Part shown: positions 10,798-21,154 of the stretch, piece by piece
Layout of the letters: each line of letters begins with the position of its first letter
Position numbering within the stretch: the first letter of the stretch is position 1
Assembly: GCA_963682025.1 (NCBI GenBank)
Contig: OY821519.1
Span: 70,298,025-70,362,024 of the forward strand
Reading direction: 5' to 3'
Source of the DNA: Cordilura impudica
Lineage: Eukaryota > Arthropoda > Insecta > Diptera > Scathophagidae
DNA: 64,000 nucleotides
Notes under the pieces: generated by a model
Told to the model about the DNA's origin: nothing
Seen by the model: the letters and a program-made list of their open reading frames with translations, nothing else
Database searches by the model: none
Program-made: the position numbers and the translations under genes

Positions 10798-11877
10798 ATG
10801 GCATGTTTGAAAAAAGGCTGCTCTTTGGTTGATTATTAAGAAAGAATGCTTACCTGTTGGCTTTGTCATGGTTTATGTCACTTTAAATGTAGTGGCCTGT
10901 CTGGTTTGGTTGCTGAGTCAATATCTAAACATAAAAACTTGCACTGGCGCTGTAATGGATGTCAAAAAATTGGTGCTGATTTTTATCGTTTCTTTCAAAG
11001 TACGAAAGATAATTTTTTGCAAATTCAACAAAACCTTAATAATTTATCTTGTCAAATAAATGCTTATGGAAAGCTTTTTGATGATTTCAAATCCTTAGAG
11101 GGATTTCTGTCACCATCCCCAACTCGTCGTAAGTCGCCAAGGTTCTTGAATAAAGAAAATTCTAGTCAGAATCCTGGTCCTAATGGAGCACATCAGAATA
11201 GTACTACTGCTACTGCATCTGCTTTATATTTACCAAATCCTTTTCAAAATATTACAGGTATTGATCCTGCCGTTTCTCATTCAAACAACGTTCAAGTTTT
11301 AATTAATAAACCTACTCCAATATTAAATGAAACTGCAGCATTTCCGATTACATCAAATGCTAATAACCATAGTACTCAGCATGCTCTGAACATTATTGCT
11401 CCAAATATTTCTTCAATGCCTAGAACTGCTACGGCTAATAATTTACTTTATAATCCTGAGAACGCTGGTCGATTGATTAATTTTGATGCTGCATCACCAA
11501 TTCCATCTGCTTCAACATCTGGTACTTCAAATATAGTGCCTACTACTGGTATTGAATCAATACCCACTCCTAGGTTGCGAACAATTCCTCCGAAGAAAAC
11601 TATATTTGCTACACGTTTCGCACATGATACGAAAGCTGATGAGATGAAATTTTATGTGATCTCTAAAATTAAAAACTGTATTCCTGAGGATATTAGTGTT
11701 TACAAAATTAATTCCAGAAATAGAGCATCATTTAAAATAATTGTTCCTGAATACCTATTTGAACAAATCGTAGATGCCAGTTTTTGGCCTAAAAACGCAT
11801 TAATACGTGAATTTATATATAGAGAAGAAGATAATGCTCGGCTTCCCAAATCCGCTGATCAAAATCCAAAAAACTAA
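10798..11877 (+). pseudogene. LINE ORF1 (PHD-like zinc finger protein) with early stop
   Basis: The long frame runs from ATG 10846 (343 aa). An in-frame ATG at 10798 followed by MACLKKGCS and a TAA at 10837-10839 looks like the true start, with the frame broken by one nonsense codon. Reading through the stop gives a PHD/FYVE-like Cys-His pattern: C..C, CWLCHGLCHFKC and CNGC, in the first 60 residues. A Ser/Thr/Asn-rich linker follows, then a C-terminal domain near residues 230-330 with basic and aromatic residues. ORF1 proteins of Jockey/CR1 LINEs of this kind bind element RNA. ORF1 ends only a few bases before ORF2. Confidence 0.75.
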
Positions 11878-11885
11878 TATACATC

Positions 11886-14780
11886 TTGTATCAAAACGTT
11901 AGAGGTATGAATTCAAAACTTTCGTCAATTTATTGTAATAGCTTTGGCTTCAATAATCATATTATTATATTTACGGAGACCTGGCTCAGTAAAAAAGTTA
12001 ATAACTCTGAGATTTTTTGCCCTAAATATCAAATTTTCAGAAAAGATAGAGAAAGTTGTGAAAGAATTGAAGCCGATAAAAATAATAATCAGTGTAATAA
12101 TGTAATAAAAAAGTCTGGTGGCGGCGTATTGGTTGCTATACTAAACGAATTTTCGTCTGAAGAAATTATCTTAAACGATTTTTTACATATTGAGATTATA
12201 TGTGTTTTAGCTAAAATTAATAACAGGTCCATATACATTATTTGCTCATACATTCCGCCTAACTCTCCGCTTTCTGTTTATGAGGATCATCTGAAAGCTG
12301 TTGATTTAATCCAAAATTATATAAAACCATCTGATTTATTAATGTTAATTGGAGATTTTAACATGCCGTCTACATCCTGGAAAGCTGATCCTGATACCAA
12401 TTATTTAGTTCCATCTCATTATTCCGATTCTTCAGCTGCATTTATTCATGGTTTATTGGAAAATTGTCTTTTCCAAGTCAACTCCGTCACAAATGCATTT
12501 GGTAGACTGTTGGACCTTATTTTCGTTAATGAACCGAATGACTTTTCAATATTGCGGCATAGCCCTATTTCTAATCCGGAAGATATATACCATCCAACAC
12601 TTGAGATATCTTGCTTTTGTTCCTATCCTCTTCATAAAAAAAAGTTAACTCACAGCGATAAAATCTTTTGCTTTAATAAAACTAATTACCAAGATTTACA
12701 ACTCCATCTATTCCAAATTGACTGGATAAATGTGTTATCTCGTTGCAATGATAACTTGAACTTGTGTTTGCATACATTTTATCATCACCTCTTTGAATGT
12801 TTCTCGGCATCTGTACCTAAAATGTTACCTCCTAAATCGAATGGTCCTCCTTGGAATACAAAACATCTATCTCAACTTAAAAATAAGAAAAACAAAATGT
12901 ACAAAAATTATAGAAAATATGGAACATTGATAGACTATATGAAATACTCGTTATCAAGATCGGAATTTATTATTGCTAATCAATTGGCCTATAATAACTA
13001 TTTAATTAAAGTAAGGAATAATCTAAAAAATAATCCAAAATCATTTTATAAATTTATTAATTCTAAAAGACGTACTGCGGACTTTCCTTCGGTTATGAAG
13101 TACGGTGATTTAGAATCTTCAGATGATAACTCCATAAGTAATATGTTTGCAGACTTTTTTGCATCAACTTATTCTTCGACAGTATTTAATAATCTGTATC
13201 CATACACAATATCGGAATCTTCAATTATTAATATACCATCCATCAATCAACATACAGTTCTGAATGCCCTGACAAAATTAAAATTGTCGTATGCTGCTGG
13301 TCCTGACGGTGTTCCTAGGTGCATTTTGAAGCGCTGCGCACATTTATTGTATATTCCTTTGACTTATATGTTTAACATATCCCTTAAATTGGGTTACTTT
13401 CCTCCCATTTGGAAACAATCATTTATTATTCCCTTCTTTAAGTCTGGATCTAAAGCTGGTATTTCGAATTATAGAGGTATTGCTAAATTAAGTGCTATTC
13501 CAAAACTATTTGAAAAACTTATATATGACACGTTGTCACATCATGTGTCCTCTGTCATATCTCCAACGCAACATGGATTCTGCAAATCACGCTCTACAAT
13601 AACAAATCTTTTGGAGCTTACAACTTTAGTAAATGATGGTTTTATTAATATGAAACAAACAGATGTTATTTATAATGATTTTAGCAAGGCATTCGATAAA
13701 GTAAATCATGATCTATTGTTGTTTAAGCTTGACCGTATGGGCTTTGGTATAATGCTAATAAAATGGATCGGATCATATTTAAAAGACAGAACACAATGTA
13801 TTAAGTTTCGTAACTCGTATTCCAACAACATAAAAGTATTATCTGGTGTACCTCAAGGTAGTCACTTGGGACCTCTTTTATTTACGCTATTTATAAATGA
13901 TCTTCCTTCTGTAATTAAACACTCAACTACATTAATGTATGCAGACGATGTAAAGTTAATTTTTACCCTCAACAATCTTGATCAACAATCACTTTTACAG
14001 AATGATATTGATCGTTTAACTACTTGGTGTAATATGAATCTAATGGACCTAAATGTCAAAAAATGCAAATATATGATTTTTACAAGATCAATTCCAATAA
14101 ATGGTAGGTATATCATGAATAATGCTGTGCTTGATTTAGTTGATTCATTCAACGACCTTGGCGTACTTCTGGATAAAAAATTAGACTTTAGAAGTCATAT
14201 TTCGCTAACAATAAATAAAGCTACTGGTGTACTTGGATTCATTAAACGGTGGGCTAAAGAGTTTTCGGATCCGTATACGACAAAACAATTGTTTACTACC
14301 TTGGTAAGACCAATACTCGAATATGGGTCTGTAGTCTGGGATCCGCAATATCATATACATTCGAATAAAATTGAATCAGTTCAAAAACAATTTTTGTTAT
14401 TTTGTCTTCGTGGTTTGGGCTGGGATCCTAATATGAGGTTGCCATCTTATGAAAATCGTCTGGCTCTAATTAAGCTTCCTACATTGAAAAGTCGCAGACA
14501 TATGCTAAATGTTACTTTCCTGTTAAAACTGTTAAATGGTAGTCTTAAATCTGAATTTCTTATCAACAAAATAAATATAAATATTCCTTTTCGATCATCA
14601 AGAAATTATAACTTTCTAACTATCAAATATTATTGTACAAACTATGCTAATTTTAATCCACTACGTAGAATTTGTGATGAGTTTAATATGCTGTATCAGT
14701 TTATTGATTTTAATAAAAGTTTGGATATTGTGAGAAGAGATATTATATTACACTTAAATGCATTAAATCAACTGAATTAA
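11886..14780 (+). CDS. LINE ORF2: endonuclease-reverse transcriptase
   Basis: This 964-codon frame is open and intact. N-terminal APE-type endonuclease: YQNVRGM, FTETWLS, YIPPNSP and IGDFNMPS. The usual SDH motif is degraded to a YHPT-like form. The reverse transcriptase follows: NYRGIA, YNDFSKAFDKVNHDLL (about residue 600), SGVPQGSHLGPLLF (about 655) and the catalytic YADD (about 686). Post-RT motifs are LGVLLD and LEYGSVVWDP. It nicks target DNA and primes cDNA synthesis. The first codon shown is TTG. The frame is open upstream past ORF1's stop, and the first in-frame ATG is at 11907, inside the conserved endonuclease start, so initiation probably depends on coupling to ORF1 termination. 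The intact frame means it could be catalytically competent. The damaged endonuclease His/Asp region and ORF1 argue for caution. Confidence 0.85.
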   Translation: MYQNVRGMNSKLSSIYCNSFGFNNHIIIFTETWLSKKVNNSEIFCPKYQIFRKDRESCERIEADKNNNQCNNVIKKSGGGVLVAILNEFSSEEIILNDFLHIEIICVLAKINNRSIYIICSYIPPNSPLSVYEDHLKAVDLIQNYIKPSDLLMLIGDFNMPSTSWKADPDTNYLVPSHYSDSSAAFIHGLLENCLFQVNSVTNAFGRLLDLIFVNEPNDFSILRHSPISNPEDIYHPTLEISCFCSYPLHKKKLTHSDKIFCFNKTNYQDLQLHLFQIDWINVLSRCNDNLNLCLHTFYHHLFECFSASVPKMLPPKSNGPPWNTKHLSQLKNKKNKMYKNYRKYGTLIDYMKYSLSRSEFIIANQLAYNNYLIKVRNNLKNNPKSFYKFINSKRRTADFPSVMKYGDLESSDDNSISNMFADFFASTYSSTVFNNLYPYTISESSIINIPSINQHTVLNALTKLKLSYAAGPDGVPRCILKRCAHLLYIPLTYMFNISLKLGYFPPIWKQSFIIPFFKSGSKAGISNYRGIAKLSAIPKLFEKLIYDTLSHHVSSVISPTQHGFCKSRSTITNLLELTTLVNDGFINMKQTDVIYNDFSKAFDKVNHDLLLFKLDRMGFGIMLIKWIGSYLKDRTQCIKFRNSYSNNIKVLSGVPQGSHLGPLLFTLFINDLPSVIKHSTTLMYADDVKLIFTLNNLDQQSLLQNDIDRLTTWCNMNLMDLNVKKCKYMIFTRSIPINGRYIMNNAVLDLVDSFNDLGVLLDKKLDFRSHISLTINKATGVLGFIKRWAKEFSDPYTTKQLFTTLVRPILEYGSVVWDPQYHIHSNKIESVQKQFLLFCLRGLGWDPNMRLPSYENRLALIKLPTLKSRRHMLNVTFLLKLLNGSLKSEFLINKININIPFRSSRNYNFLTIKYYCTNYANFNPLRRICDEFNMLYQFIDFNKSLDIVRRDIILHLNALNQLN

Positions 14781-14920
14781 ATAAATGTTATATATCAATT
14801 TTGTTAAATGTTTAATTATATATATAAATTATAATATAAATGTACATATACTTTAAGTAGTCTGTAAGGATGATTCCATAGACTGAATAAATAAATAAAT
14901 AAATAAAAAAAAAAAAAAAA

Positions 14921-15121
14921 TAGCATTGTATAATTTTATGTATGTGTTAGTAGCAACTTTAAATGCAGTTTACTCCAAAAAAATTTTAAATTTAAAAATC
15001 TGTGAATCTGGTGGACAACTAAAAAGAAATACCTTTCAAATGAGGCATGGTTGATCAAAATAGGTTTAAAACTGACACAGTAAAATCGGTAACAAGAAAT
15101 CGCCTTGCCTATTAATATTAT
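14921..15121 (-). mobile_element. Helitron copy B, 5' half
   Basis: Resumes at TAGCATTGTATAATTTTATG, as in the uninterrupted copy at 22027-22404. Ends at CCTATTAATATTA, the TC-start end of the Helitron read in reverse. The last few bases of the canonical end have changed. Confidence 0.7.
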
Positions 15122-15927
15122 TCATCATTCAATTTTCAACTGCAGTCTTCGATTTTTCTTTCTTGCTGCTAATATATAACTGTACGTCATTAGCACACAT
15201 TCTTATATTGCAGTGAATTAACTGTTTAGGTAGATCGGAAGCATAAATTGAGAAAAGGAGGGGACCAAGGTTAGAACCCTGTGGAATGCCTCTTACGTCG
15301 ACGCAATTTTATTAGTTTCTACGCATTGCGAACGATTTGCTAGGTAAGAGGTCATAAGTGCAACAGAAGTTGGTGAAAAGTGCAACATTTCTTAAGCCTT
15401 TGTAGCACAACTGTGTGATCCACCGTATCGAAAGCCTATGAACGGTCTAACAGCGCTAATATTACCACGCGGCCATCATCAGTTTCTCTCCTTATATCTT
15501 CTGTTACATCAGCTAGAGCTGTAATACAGCTGTGTTTGGCACGAAACCCAGATTGACGGTCAGTAAGCAGGTTATTATGGTTTATGTAGGACGTTATTTG
15601 ACAATGAAGGAGCCGTTCAAATACCTTCGAAAGATATAGTAATATAGCTATGGGTAAATATTCAGTTGCCGACTTTGGTACAGGTAAGATCTTAGCTTGT
15701 TTCCATCATTGGGGAAAAACACTCACTGTAATTATTTTGTTAAAAATGTGCGTGATATATGGCAAAATGAAGGGAAGTAGCATTTTGAGAAAAGTAGGGT
15801 GAATACCATCAATTCCTATTGCATTAGACTTTATAGATTGACAGCTCTAAAGTACATCGAAGGGACTAACGCAGTCAAATGAAAAAGGGATTTGTGGGGC
15901 ATACTTAGGGGTATAATTGTCATAATA
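15122..15927 (-). pseudogene. LINE-A reverse transcriptase part
   Basis: On the minus strand, with stops and frameshifts, the recognisable RT blocks appear in order: YLSKVFERLLH, RQSGFRAKHSCITAL, a decayed DRS-AFDTVDH block and GIPQGSNLGPLLF. The catalytic site follows as CANDVQLY in place of YADD. CR1/Jockey-type RT; the catalytic Tyr and first Asp are lost. It joins the 3' part at 9425-10502 and the endonuclease part at 16849-18094 once the intervening insertions are removed. Confidence 0.75.
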
Positions 15928-16846
15928 AAGGGTGATTTTTTAGCTATTATCTTTTTGGCAACACTGGTTTAAACAGCTGACGCACTTTTCGTGTTTTGTT
16001 TCGTTGTCAAACATCTTCAGTTTGGTCTATTATTTAACCATGAATCGTCTTACAAACGAACAACGCTTGCAAGTTATTGAATTTTATTATCAAAATGCGT
16101 GCTCTGTTAAGAAAGTTCATCGCGCGCTTCTTCCATTTTATGGTCAGTTTAATCGACCCACTCAAGCGGCTATTCGGGCTATTGTGACTAAATTTCGCAC
16201 CAAATTTACATTGCTGGACATTAAACCACCAACACGCTTACGTAGAGCGCGAACTGAAGAAAATATCGCAGCTGTATCGGCCAGTGTTAAAGATGACCAT
16301 CAATTATCGATTCGTCGCCATTCGCAGCAATTGGGCCTCTGTTACTCCAACTTTTTTTTGCCCAAAATGCAAGAGCATGACTTGCATGACATGTGCATTC
16401 AACAAGACGGTGCCACATGCCACACAGCACGCGCAACAATGGCCTTATTGAGAGGCGAGTTCGGTGAACATTTTATTTCACGTTCGGGACCGGTCAATTG
16501 GCCGCCTAGATCGTGCGATTTAACGCCTTTAGACTATTTTTTGTGGGGCTATGTTAAAGCTCATGTCTATACAGACAATCCCGCTTCAATTGACGCATTG
16601 GAAGACAACATTGAAGCATTTATTCGTGAGATACCGGCCGAAATGTTGGAAAGAGTATGCCAAAATTGGACTAAGCGGATGGACCATTTGAGGCGCAGTC
16701 ACGGTCAACATTTGCATGAAATAATCTTCAAACATTAAATTATATGGACCGTACTATCGATTCAAATAAAGATTTCATGCATTTTTCTGAATTTTATGTG
16801 TTTTTTTTTTGGAAAACTTTCCTATAGCTCTTAAAAAATCACCCTT
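15928..16846 (+). mobile_element. DD41D (rosa-type) mariner, internally deleted
   Basis: Terminal inverted repeats AAGGGTGATTTTTTA at both ends, flanked by TA (15926-15927 and 16847-16848). It lies within LINE-A, so it is younger than that LINE. At 919 bp it is shorter than a complete element of this family, such as the 1251-bp relative at 29354. The transposase frame it holds has lost its middle. Confidence 0.85.
16040..16738 (+). CDS. Deleted DD41D mariner transposase (232 aa)
   Basis: Starts at ATG 16040 (MNRLTNEQRLQ); an earlier TTG in frame is not needed. It has an N-terminal helix-turn-helix region (residues 1-75), then a jump from QLGLCYS to FFLPKMQEHDL. The catalytic C-terminal part is present: QQDGATCHTA (Asp about 123) and DLTPLDYFLWG (Asp about 165), with exactly 41 residues between the two Asp, as in the rosa DD41D group. 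Relative to the sibling at 29459-30495, the block with the first catalytic Asp (SDEAHFW) and the following beta strands is missing in frame. The open frame could give a DNA-binding but catalytically dead protein. Whether it is translated is unknown. Confidence 0.8.
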   Translation: MNRLTNEQRLQVIEFYYQNACSVKKVHRALLPFYGQFNRPTQAAIRAIVTKFRTKFTLLDIKPPTRLRRARTEENIAAVSASVKDDHQLSIRRHSQQLGLCYSNFFLPKMQEHDLHDMCIQQDGATCHTARATMALLRGEFGEHFISRSGPVNWPPRSCDLTPLDYFLWGYVKAHVYTDNPASIDALEDNIEAFIREIPAEMLERVCQNWTKRMDHLRRSHGQHLHEIIFKH

Positions 16847-16848
16847 TA

Positions 16849-18094
16849 TGAGTGACCAGCTTGAGGCATTATAATATTAATAAAATTCTCGTTAATTTCA
16901 TTAGGGTTTGATATGAAATTTTCTTCTATACCCTTCCTCTTTCCAACCCCAATTTCTCTAATAGTTTTCCATGTTTCTTTGTATCAATTTATGTTGAAAA
17001 CTTTTCAGCATATTATGCGGCCTTAGCTTTCCTTAGTTGTGCGATAAAGTTCATGAAGTGCGTTTGTTTTAAACCGCTTCCATCGGAAAAAGGCTTTATC
17101 ACGATTTTCTATAAGTTTTTAATTTCCGCTGTAAAGCATGGTGTTTGTCGCTTGCTTATTGTTTTTACTTTGATCGGAACAATAATATTATATAAAGCTG
17201 AGACATGGCGTTCCAAGAAGGCCAGCTGATCATCTACCGATAACATAAAGTATATCGAGTTCCAATCACTTCCTCCAAGTGAGTGAAATTTATGTTTTTG
17301 AAGTCTCTAAATTCTATTGTTTTGCTGGGAACTTGTAAAGGAATATCATGGGTTATAAAAATTGGGTCGTGTTTAGAAAAACCAGATGCAGACAATTGGT
17401 CATACTACATCAGTGTGTTTGCTTCATCAGAGACGAAGAATAAATCTAGTAATGAGTTATTAGTGGTAGTGAAGTGTGTTGGTATATGCGTGTTCATGGG
17501 AGTAGGTCCAAGAGATTTCATATTTTCGACCAAACTACAGTTTTCCAGCAGGTTTGAATTATAGTCCCCAGTTAATATAATATTATCATAAAAAGGTATA
17601 AAATCTTCCGCCAACATTTCATAGAAATTCCCAAGGTCTATATTACGATCTGGTCTATAGACACTACCAATAAGAATCTTGCCTCCAGCAGCACACAATT
17701 CTAAAAATAAATGTTCCACTTTATCATTTTCATTACCAGTTCTGCGTTTAACTTTACTCATTAATCCACTTCTGATATAAATGCCTACTCCTCCGTACCC
17801 ATCTGCTCTGTCAGCTCTGTAAAGATTGTAGTCGTCTACTGATACCAAAGTATCTGTGATAGATTCGTCAAACCAGGTTTCAGATACACATACAATATCC
17901 ACACCAGAATTTTCAAAAATGTGTCGAAACTCGTCAATTTCAATAGATGTTCCACCGCAATGAAGCCGATTCGTAAACATAGAAGAGACATGGGTCCACC
18001 ACTTCACACCTGAGACATAGTAACTGTCAAAGCTGTGGACTGTAGTTGGAGAATCTTGTCCAAAGAAGGGGAAGGCAGTTCCATGTGCAGGCAA
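16849..18094 (-). pseudogene. LINE-A endonuclease part
   Basis: The minus-strand frame 18094-17405 (229 aa) is an APE-type LINE endonuclease: VDIVCVSETWFDESI, GGVGIYIRSGL, GSVYRP and LTGDYNSN. These are the ETW, Y-x-P and GDxN signatures. The SDH motif is beyond the frame end. The region from 17404 to 16849 holds decayed sequence linking to the RT. It is separated from the RT at 15122-15927 by the rosa-type mariner. The first codon at 18094 is not a true start, because mariner sequence abuts it there. Confidence 0.75.
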
Positions 18095-18357
18095 GGTTAT
18101 GGCGTCTGTGTTCTGGGATGCGCGAGTGATAATTTCTATTGATTATCTTCTAAAAGGAAAAACAATCAACGGCGGCCAATATGCCATCCCATTGCAGCGT
18201 TTAAGTAATAAAATGAAGACAAAAAAGAAAGTGTTATTTCATCAAAACAATGCACCAGTTCACACATTCACTATTGTGATGACCAAAATCCATGAATTAA
18301 AGTTAAAAATGATTCATCAAAAACCTTTTTCGCCAGAAATGGCTCGATGGTAAAAGA
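18095..18357 (+). pseudogene. Mariner transposase fragment
   Basis: ASVFWDARVIISIDYLLKGK, then KVLFHQNNAPVHT and a decayed KPFSPEMA. This is the central catalytic block of DD34D mariners, with the second Asp changed to Asn (HQNNAPVH). The N-terminus is missing, and the 3' end is interrupted where a SINE-like block begins. It lies directly next to the 5' edge of LINE-A. Confidence 0.7.
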
Positions 18358-18439
18358 TATGTTACCGGAGTCCAAAAGGCAGTCTGCAGAGTGGTTACAA
18401 GCGTGCGAAAGCAGATCAATGTGGCCAAAGACTCAACAA

Positions 18440-18552
18440 TCGGCTGGAAAGCGCCCCTGGAGGTGAGTAGGTAGCGTGCCTATCATGCGGGGGTTCGATT
18501 CCCACCAGAGGCTTTGGTGTGTCGCTGCAAAAAAAAAAAAAAAAAAAAAAAA
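18440..18552 (+). repeat. tRNA-derived SINE-like block with poly-A tail
   Basis: A perfect RNA polymerase III B box, GGTTCGATTCC (about 18487-18497), lies after an A-box-like TGGAGGTGAGTAGG (about 18456-18469). An A run of about 23 bases ends the block (18530-18552). The spacing resembles a tRNA head, but the arms do not pair as a functional tRNA. A second A-rich tail follows at 18606-18626, after a short segment, suggesting two retroposed pieces. The downstream poly-A stretches create spurious open frames. Confidence 0.55.
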
Positions 18553-18654
18553 CTAGCCAAAATTAGAATCTGCAGACAAGCCATCGGCTTCGCGGAACTA
18601 GGCTTAAAAAAAAAAAAAAAAAAAAAATTAAGTTTCCAAAAAAAAAAAAAAAGG

Positions 18655-19090
18655 TAATGACCAGTGTTTTTGGGATACACTTGGTATAGTATTTTTTTTG
18701 ATTACTTGGGGAAAGGAACAACAATAACTGCCAAGTACTATGTTGAGAAAAAATTACTCCACGTAAATAAGAAAAAAATCGTGTACCATCATGACAATGA
18801 ACCGACGTATGCATCTGCTATGGCTTCAAATAATTTATGTCTCTACATTACGAATTGCACCCCCACCCTACGTATTCACCAGATCTGGCCTTAGCGATTA
18901 TTATATATTCCCAAACTGCAAAACATGGATCTAGGGGAAATAAATTCTCCACAAATGAAGAAGTAATATCAGAGACAGAAAGAAGCCTATTTTGAAGAGT
19001 TTGACAGATTACGTTGAAGAATAAAATTGATTTCAAATCGAAACAACCGATCCTTCATTGTTAGGCCGCAGAGTTTTCACTCCATGTAGT
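18655..19090 (+). pseudogene. Second mariner transposase fragment
   Basis: Decayed mariner C-terminal half: DYLGKGTTITAKYY, VYHHDNEPTYASAMA, then frame-shifted SDYYIF, PNCKTW and a region like NEEVISETE. The catalytic HxDN block is kept but stops follow. It differs from the fragment at 18095 and so is a separate copy or a distant relative. Confidence 0.65.
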
Positions 19091-20063
19091 AAAATTCAGC
19101 ATTTCCACAATGAACCCTTTATTTTACATATCTGCAAAATAACAGCAACAACAACATAATGTCCGCACACTTCACACAAACTGAAGACGGTGGCTTCGTT
19201 TAGGCTGCGCAAAGCATAAACGGGAAGACGGCGCAATCAACTCAAATTGCCAAAACGATTGACTGCAGACAGCTTCCTCTGCATTTTCTTCAGCATCGTC
19301 GTTGTCGTCATCGTAATCATCTGCAACATCGTCATCATCATCTTTTACGTTTTTCAAAATTCCTGGAAATTCTCACAATAAAAATAAATTCAAAATACAT
19401 ACAAACAAACTGGCTGGCTGCAGACGAAAAACATTTTTACCAAATCAAGAGATTTCACAAAACCGCAACTACAGCAACAACAACAGCATGTAGACAAGAA
19501 GTTGCAAATAAAGGTTAATAAATTCTAGATGCCATGAAGATCGGTTTGCTTTCTTCTTTCTTGTTTTTCAAAAAATTATAAAATGACTTAAAAAATCCGC
19601 CAAAATATGTTAAAATTGCAATATGTAGCCAAAACAAAAAAAAAATAATGTACAGATAGAAATATATAAATACTGTTAACTTACTGCGGGGCAAACAAAT
19701 TTTTGCATTTGTAGAAAAACTTTCATTTTTACGGAAGCAAATTACCTCCATATATACCCCACAAACGTGTAATGTCCAATTTGAACTGGGAGAATGTATG
19801 AATGAAGTATAAACTCGCTATAAAAAGTATCCGTATACCTACATACCTAAAATTAAAATTAAAAGTGTCACACAACAGAAAAAAATATGAAAAAACATGT
19901 AATAGTGTTATATTCTGGTGTGCCGAATCTTTGATACCCTCCGCCTGAATCTTAAATTGAATTTTCAAACCAATATATAGTTAATATTATAATACAGTTA
20001 CTTAACTTTAAGTTCTAAAACCATTTCACTACAAAATTAATTGTATTTCTTTTTTGAGCAGTA
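19091..20063. other. Gene-free stretch with CAA/CAT-rich microsatellites
   Basis: No gene recognised. CAA and TCATCATC runs near 19141-19345 and 19460-19485 produce a short acidic or Gln-rich frame typical of low-complexity DNA. A weak promoter or intron role cannot be judged. Confidence 0.4.
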
Positions 20064-20514
20064 TCTATATATTAATATGTGAAGGAAAACTATTTTCATC
20101 CCTTTTTAAGCATAATGCGGACAAGGAGGACTGTGAAAATTGGCATAGTTGTAGTTCATATGGAGAAGAAGTGCAGAATTTAAAATTGATGTATAATATG
20201 TGTTAAAAATATATTAAATTAAATATAATAAAATATTAATAATAAATAATTTTGTAAGAGCCTAAAGGTATGCTAAATAATTTTAGTTAATTTTGCAATT
20301 TATCGAATTTCATTATAATTGTATATCACACACCCTGTGTTGTATTGTGAATTGCCTTAAATTGATTAGCATACTTTTATGCTCTTAAAAAATTATTTAT
20401 TATCATAAATTTATTACATTTATTGATTTTTAAAAAAATTATAGAAAAAAATTGAAAGAAAAAATAAAATTTCCTAGAATTTGCACTCGAATTTCGAGTG
20501 CTGGGTTATGCTAG
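20064..20514 (+). mobile_element. Non-autonomous Helitron, copy C (different 5' end)
   Basis: Starts TCTATATATTAATATGTG after A and ends with the GCACTCGAA/TTTCGAGTGC hairpin and CTAG before T. The last 45 bp match copy A, but the 5' half does not: it matches the copy at 54910-55301 instead. No coding. Confidence 0.75.
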
Positions 20515-21154
20515 TTAATTGTAATTCCTTATTTGTTGCTTTTTTATTGAAGGAATTAACTAACATGTGAAAAATTTTTATTATTTTTCTATAATTAGCC
20601 GGGTCATTCGAAACGAGAAAGTAACTATGCCACTATTCAAAAACAGATATTTATCTTATTAAGAAAAACCGCCATTTTCTACAGTAATATTTAAAAATCA
20701 GAAATTGACTAAAATGGTGTTAATTCGCAAGCAAAAGCAAATATTAGACGGCTGCTCCACCACTAACGAAGGATTACAACTACACATACACAATAATGAA
20801 GCAAATGCTAGAAACAAACGCCCACAACAACAACAACAATTACAACTATCATACATAAGAAAAACAAGATTACAACAAGAACATGGAAAATCATTTTTGT
20901 ATTCTAGAGTATGTTTATATTTTATTTGAAATCTCTGGATCTATTCAATTAGGATGTCAACGAATGATTTTCACAAAAACTGAGCAACCCAGCTCACCTA
21001 TAGAGGGCATGATCGTCATTTCCACAGTCGGACAGACAGACAGACGGACACACTATATCTACTCAGTTTGTTATAAGGATCAAAACCATATATTTGTGGA
21101 ATTCAGATTTTATTTATAATTACTACAAACGGAATGACAAACTTATATAACCTC
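20515..21154. other. Gene-free stretch with repeat X-like piece
   Basis: A CAA-rich microsatellite lies near 20826-20848. From about 20930 to 21154 there is a short piece with GGACAGACAGACAGACGG, similar in style to the CCGT run of repeat X. No gene recognised. Confidence 0.4.

Larger units (their letters stand above)
10678..14920 (+). mobile_element. Near-complete Jockey/CR1-type LINE
   Basis: Full layout of a two-ORF non-LTR retrotransposon: a short 5' UTR, ORF1 (to 11877), ORF2 (to 14780), a 3' UTR and an AATA/poly-A tail (14885-14920). It sits inside Helitron copy B, with only the ambiguous trinucleotide ATA shared at the junctions, so no clear long target duplication is seen. ORF2 is open throughout. 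ORF1 has one in-frame stop near its start. It is probably one of the youngest insertions here. Confidence 0.85.

Noticed and set aside
17283..17564. Plus-strand 93-residue frame
   Set aside because: It is the antisense shadow of the LINE-A endonuclease on the minus strand.
18450..18520. Functional tRNA gene
   Set aside because: A B box is present, but acceptor and anticodon arms do not pair and a poly-A tail follows, so it is SINE-like.
19172..19357. Acidic Asp-rich minus-strand frame
   Set aside because: The Asp run comes from a TCATCATC microsatellite; no splice or family support.
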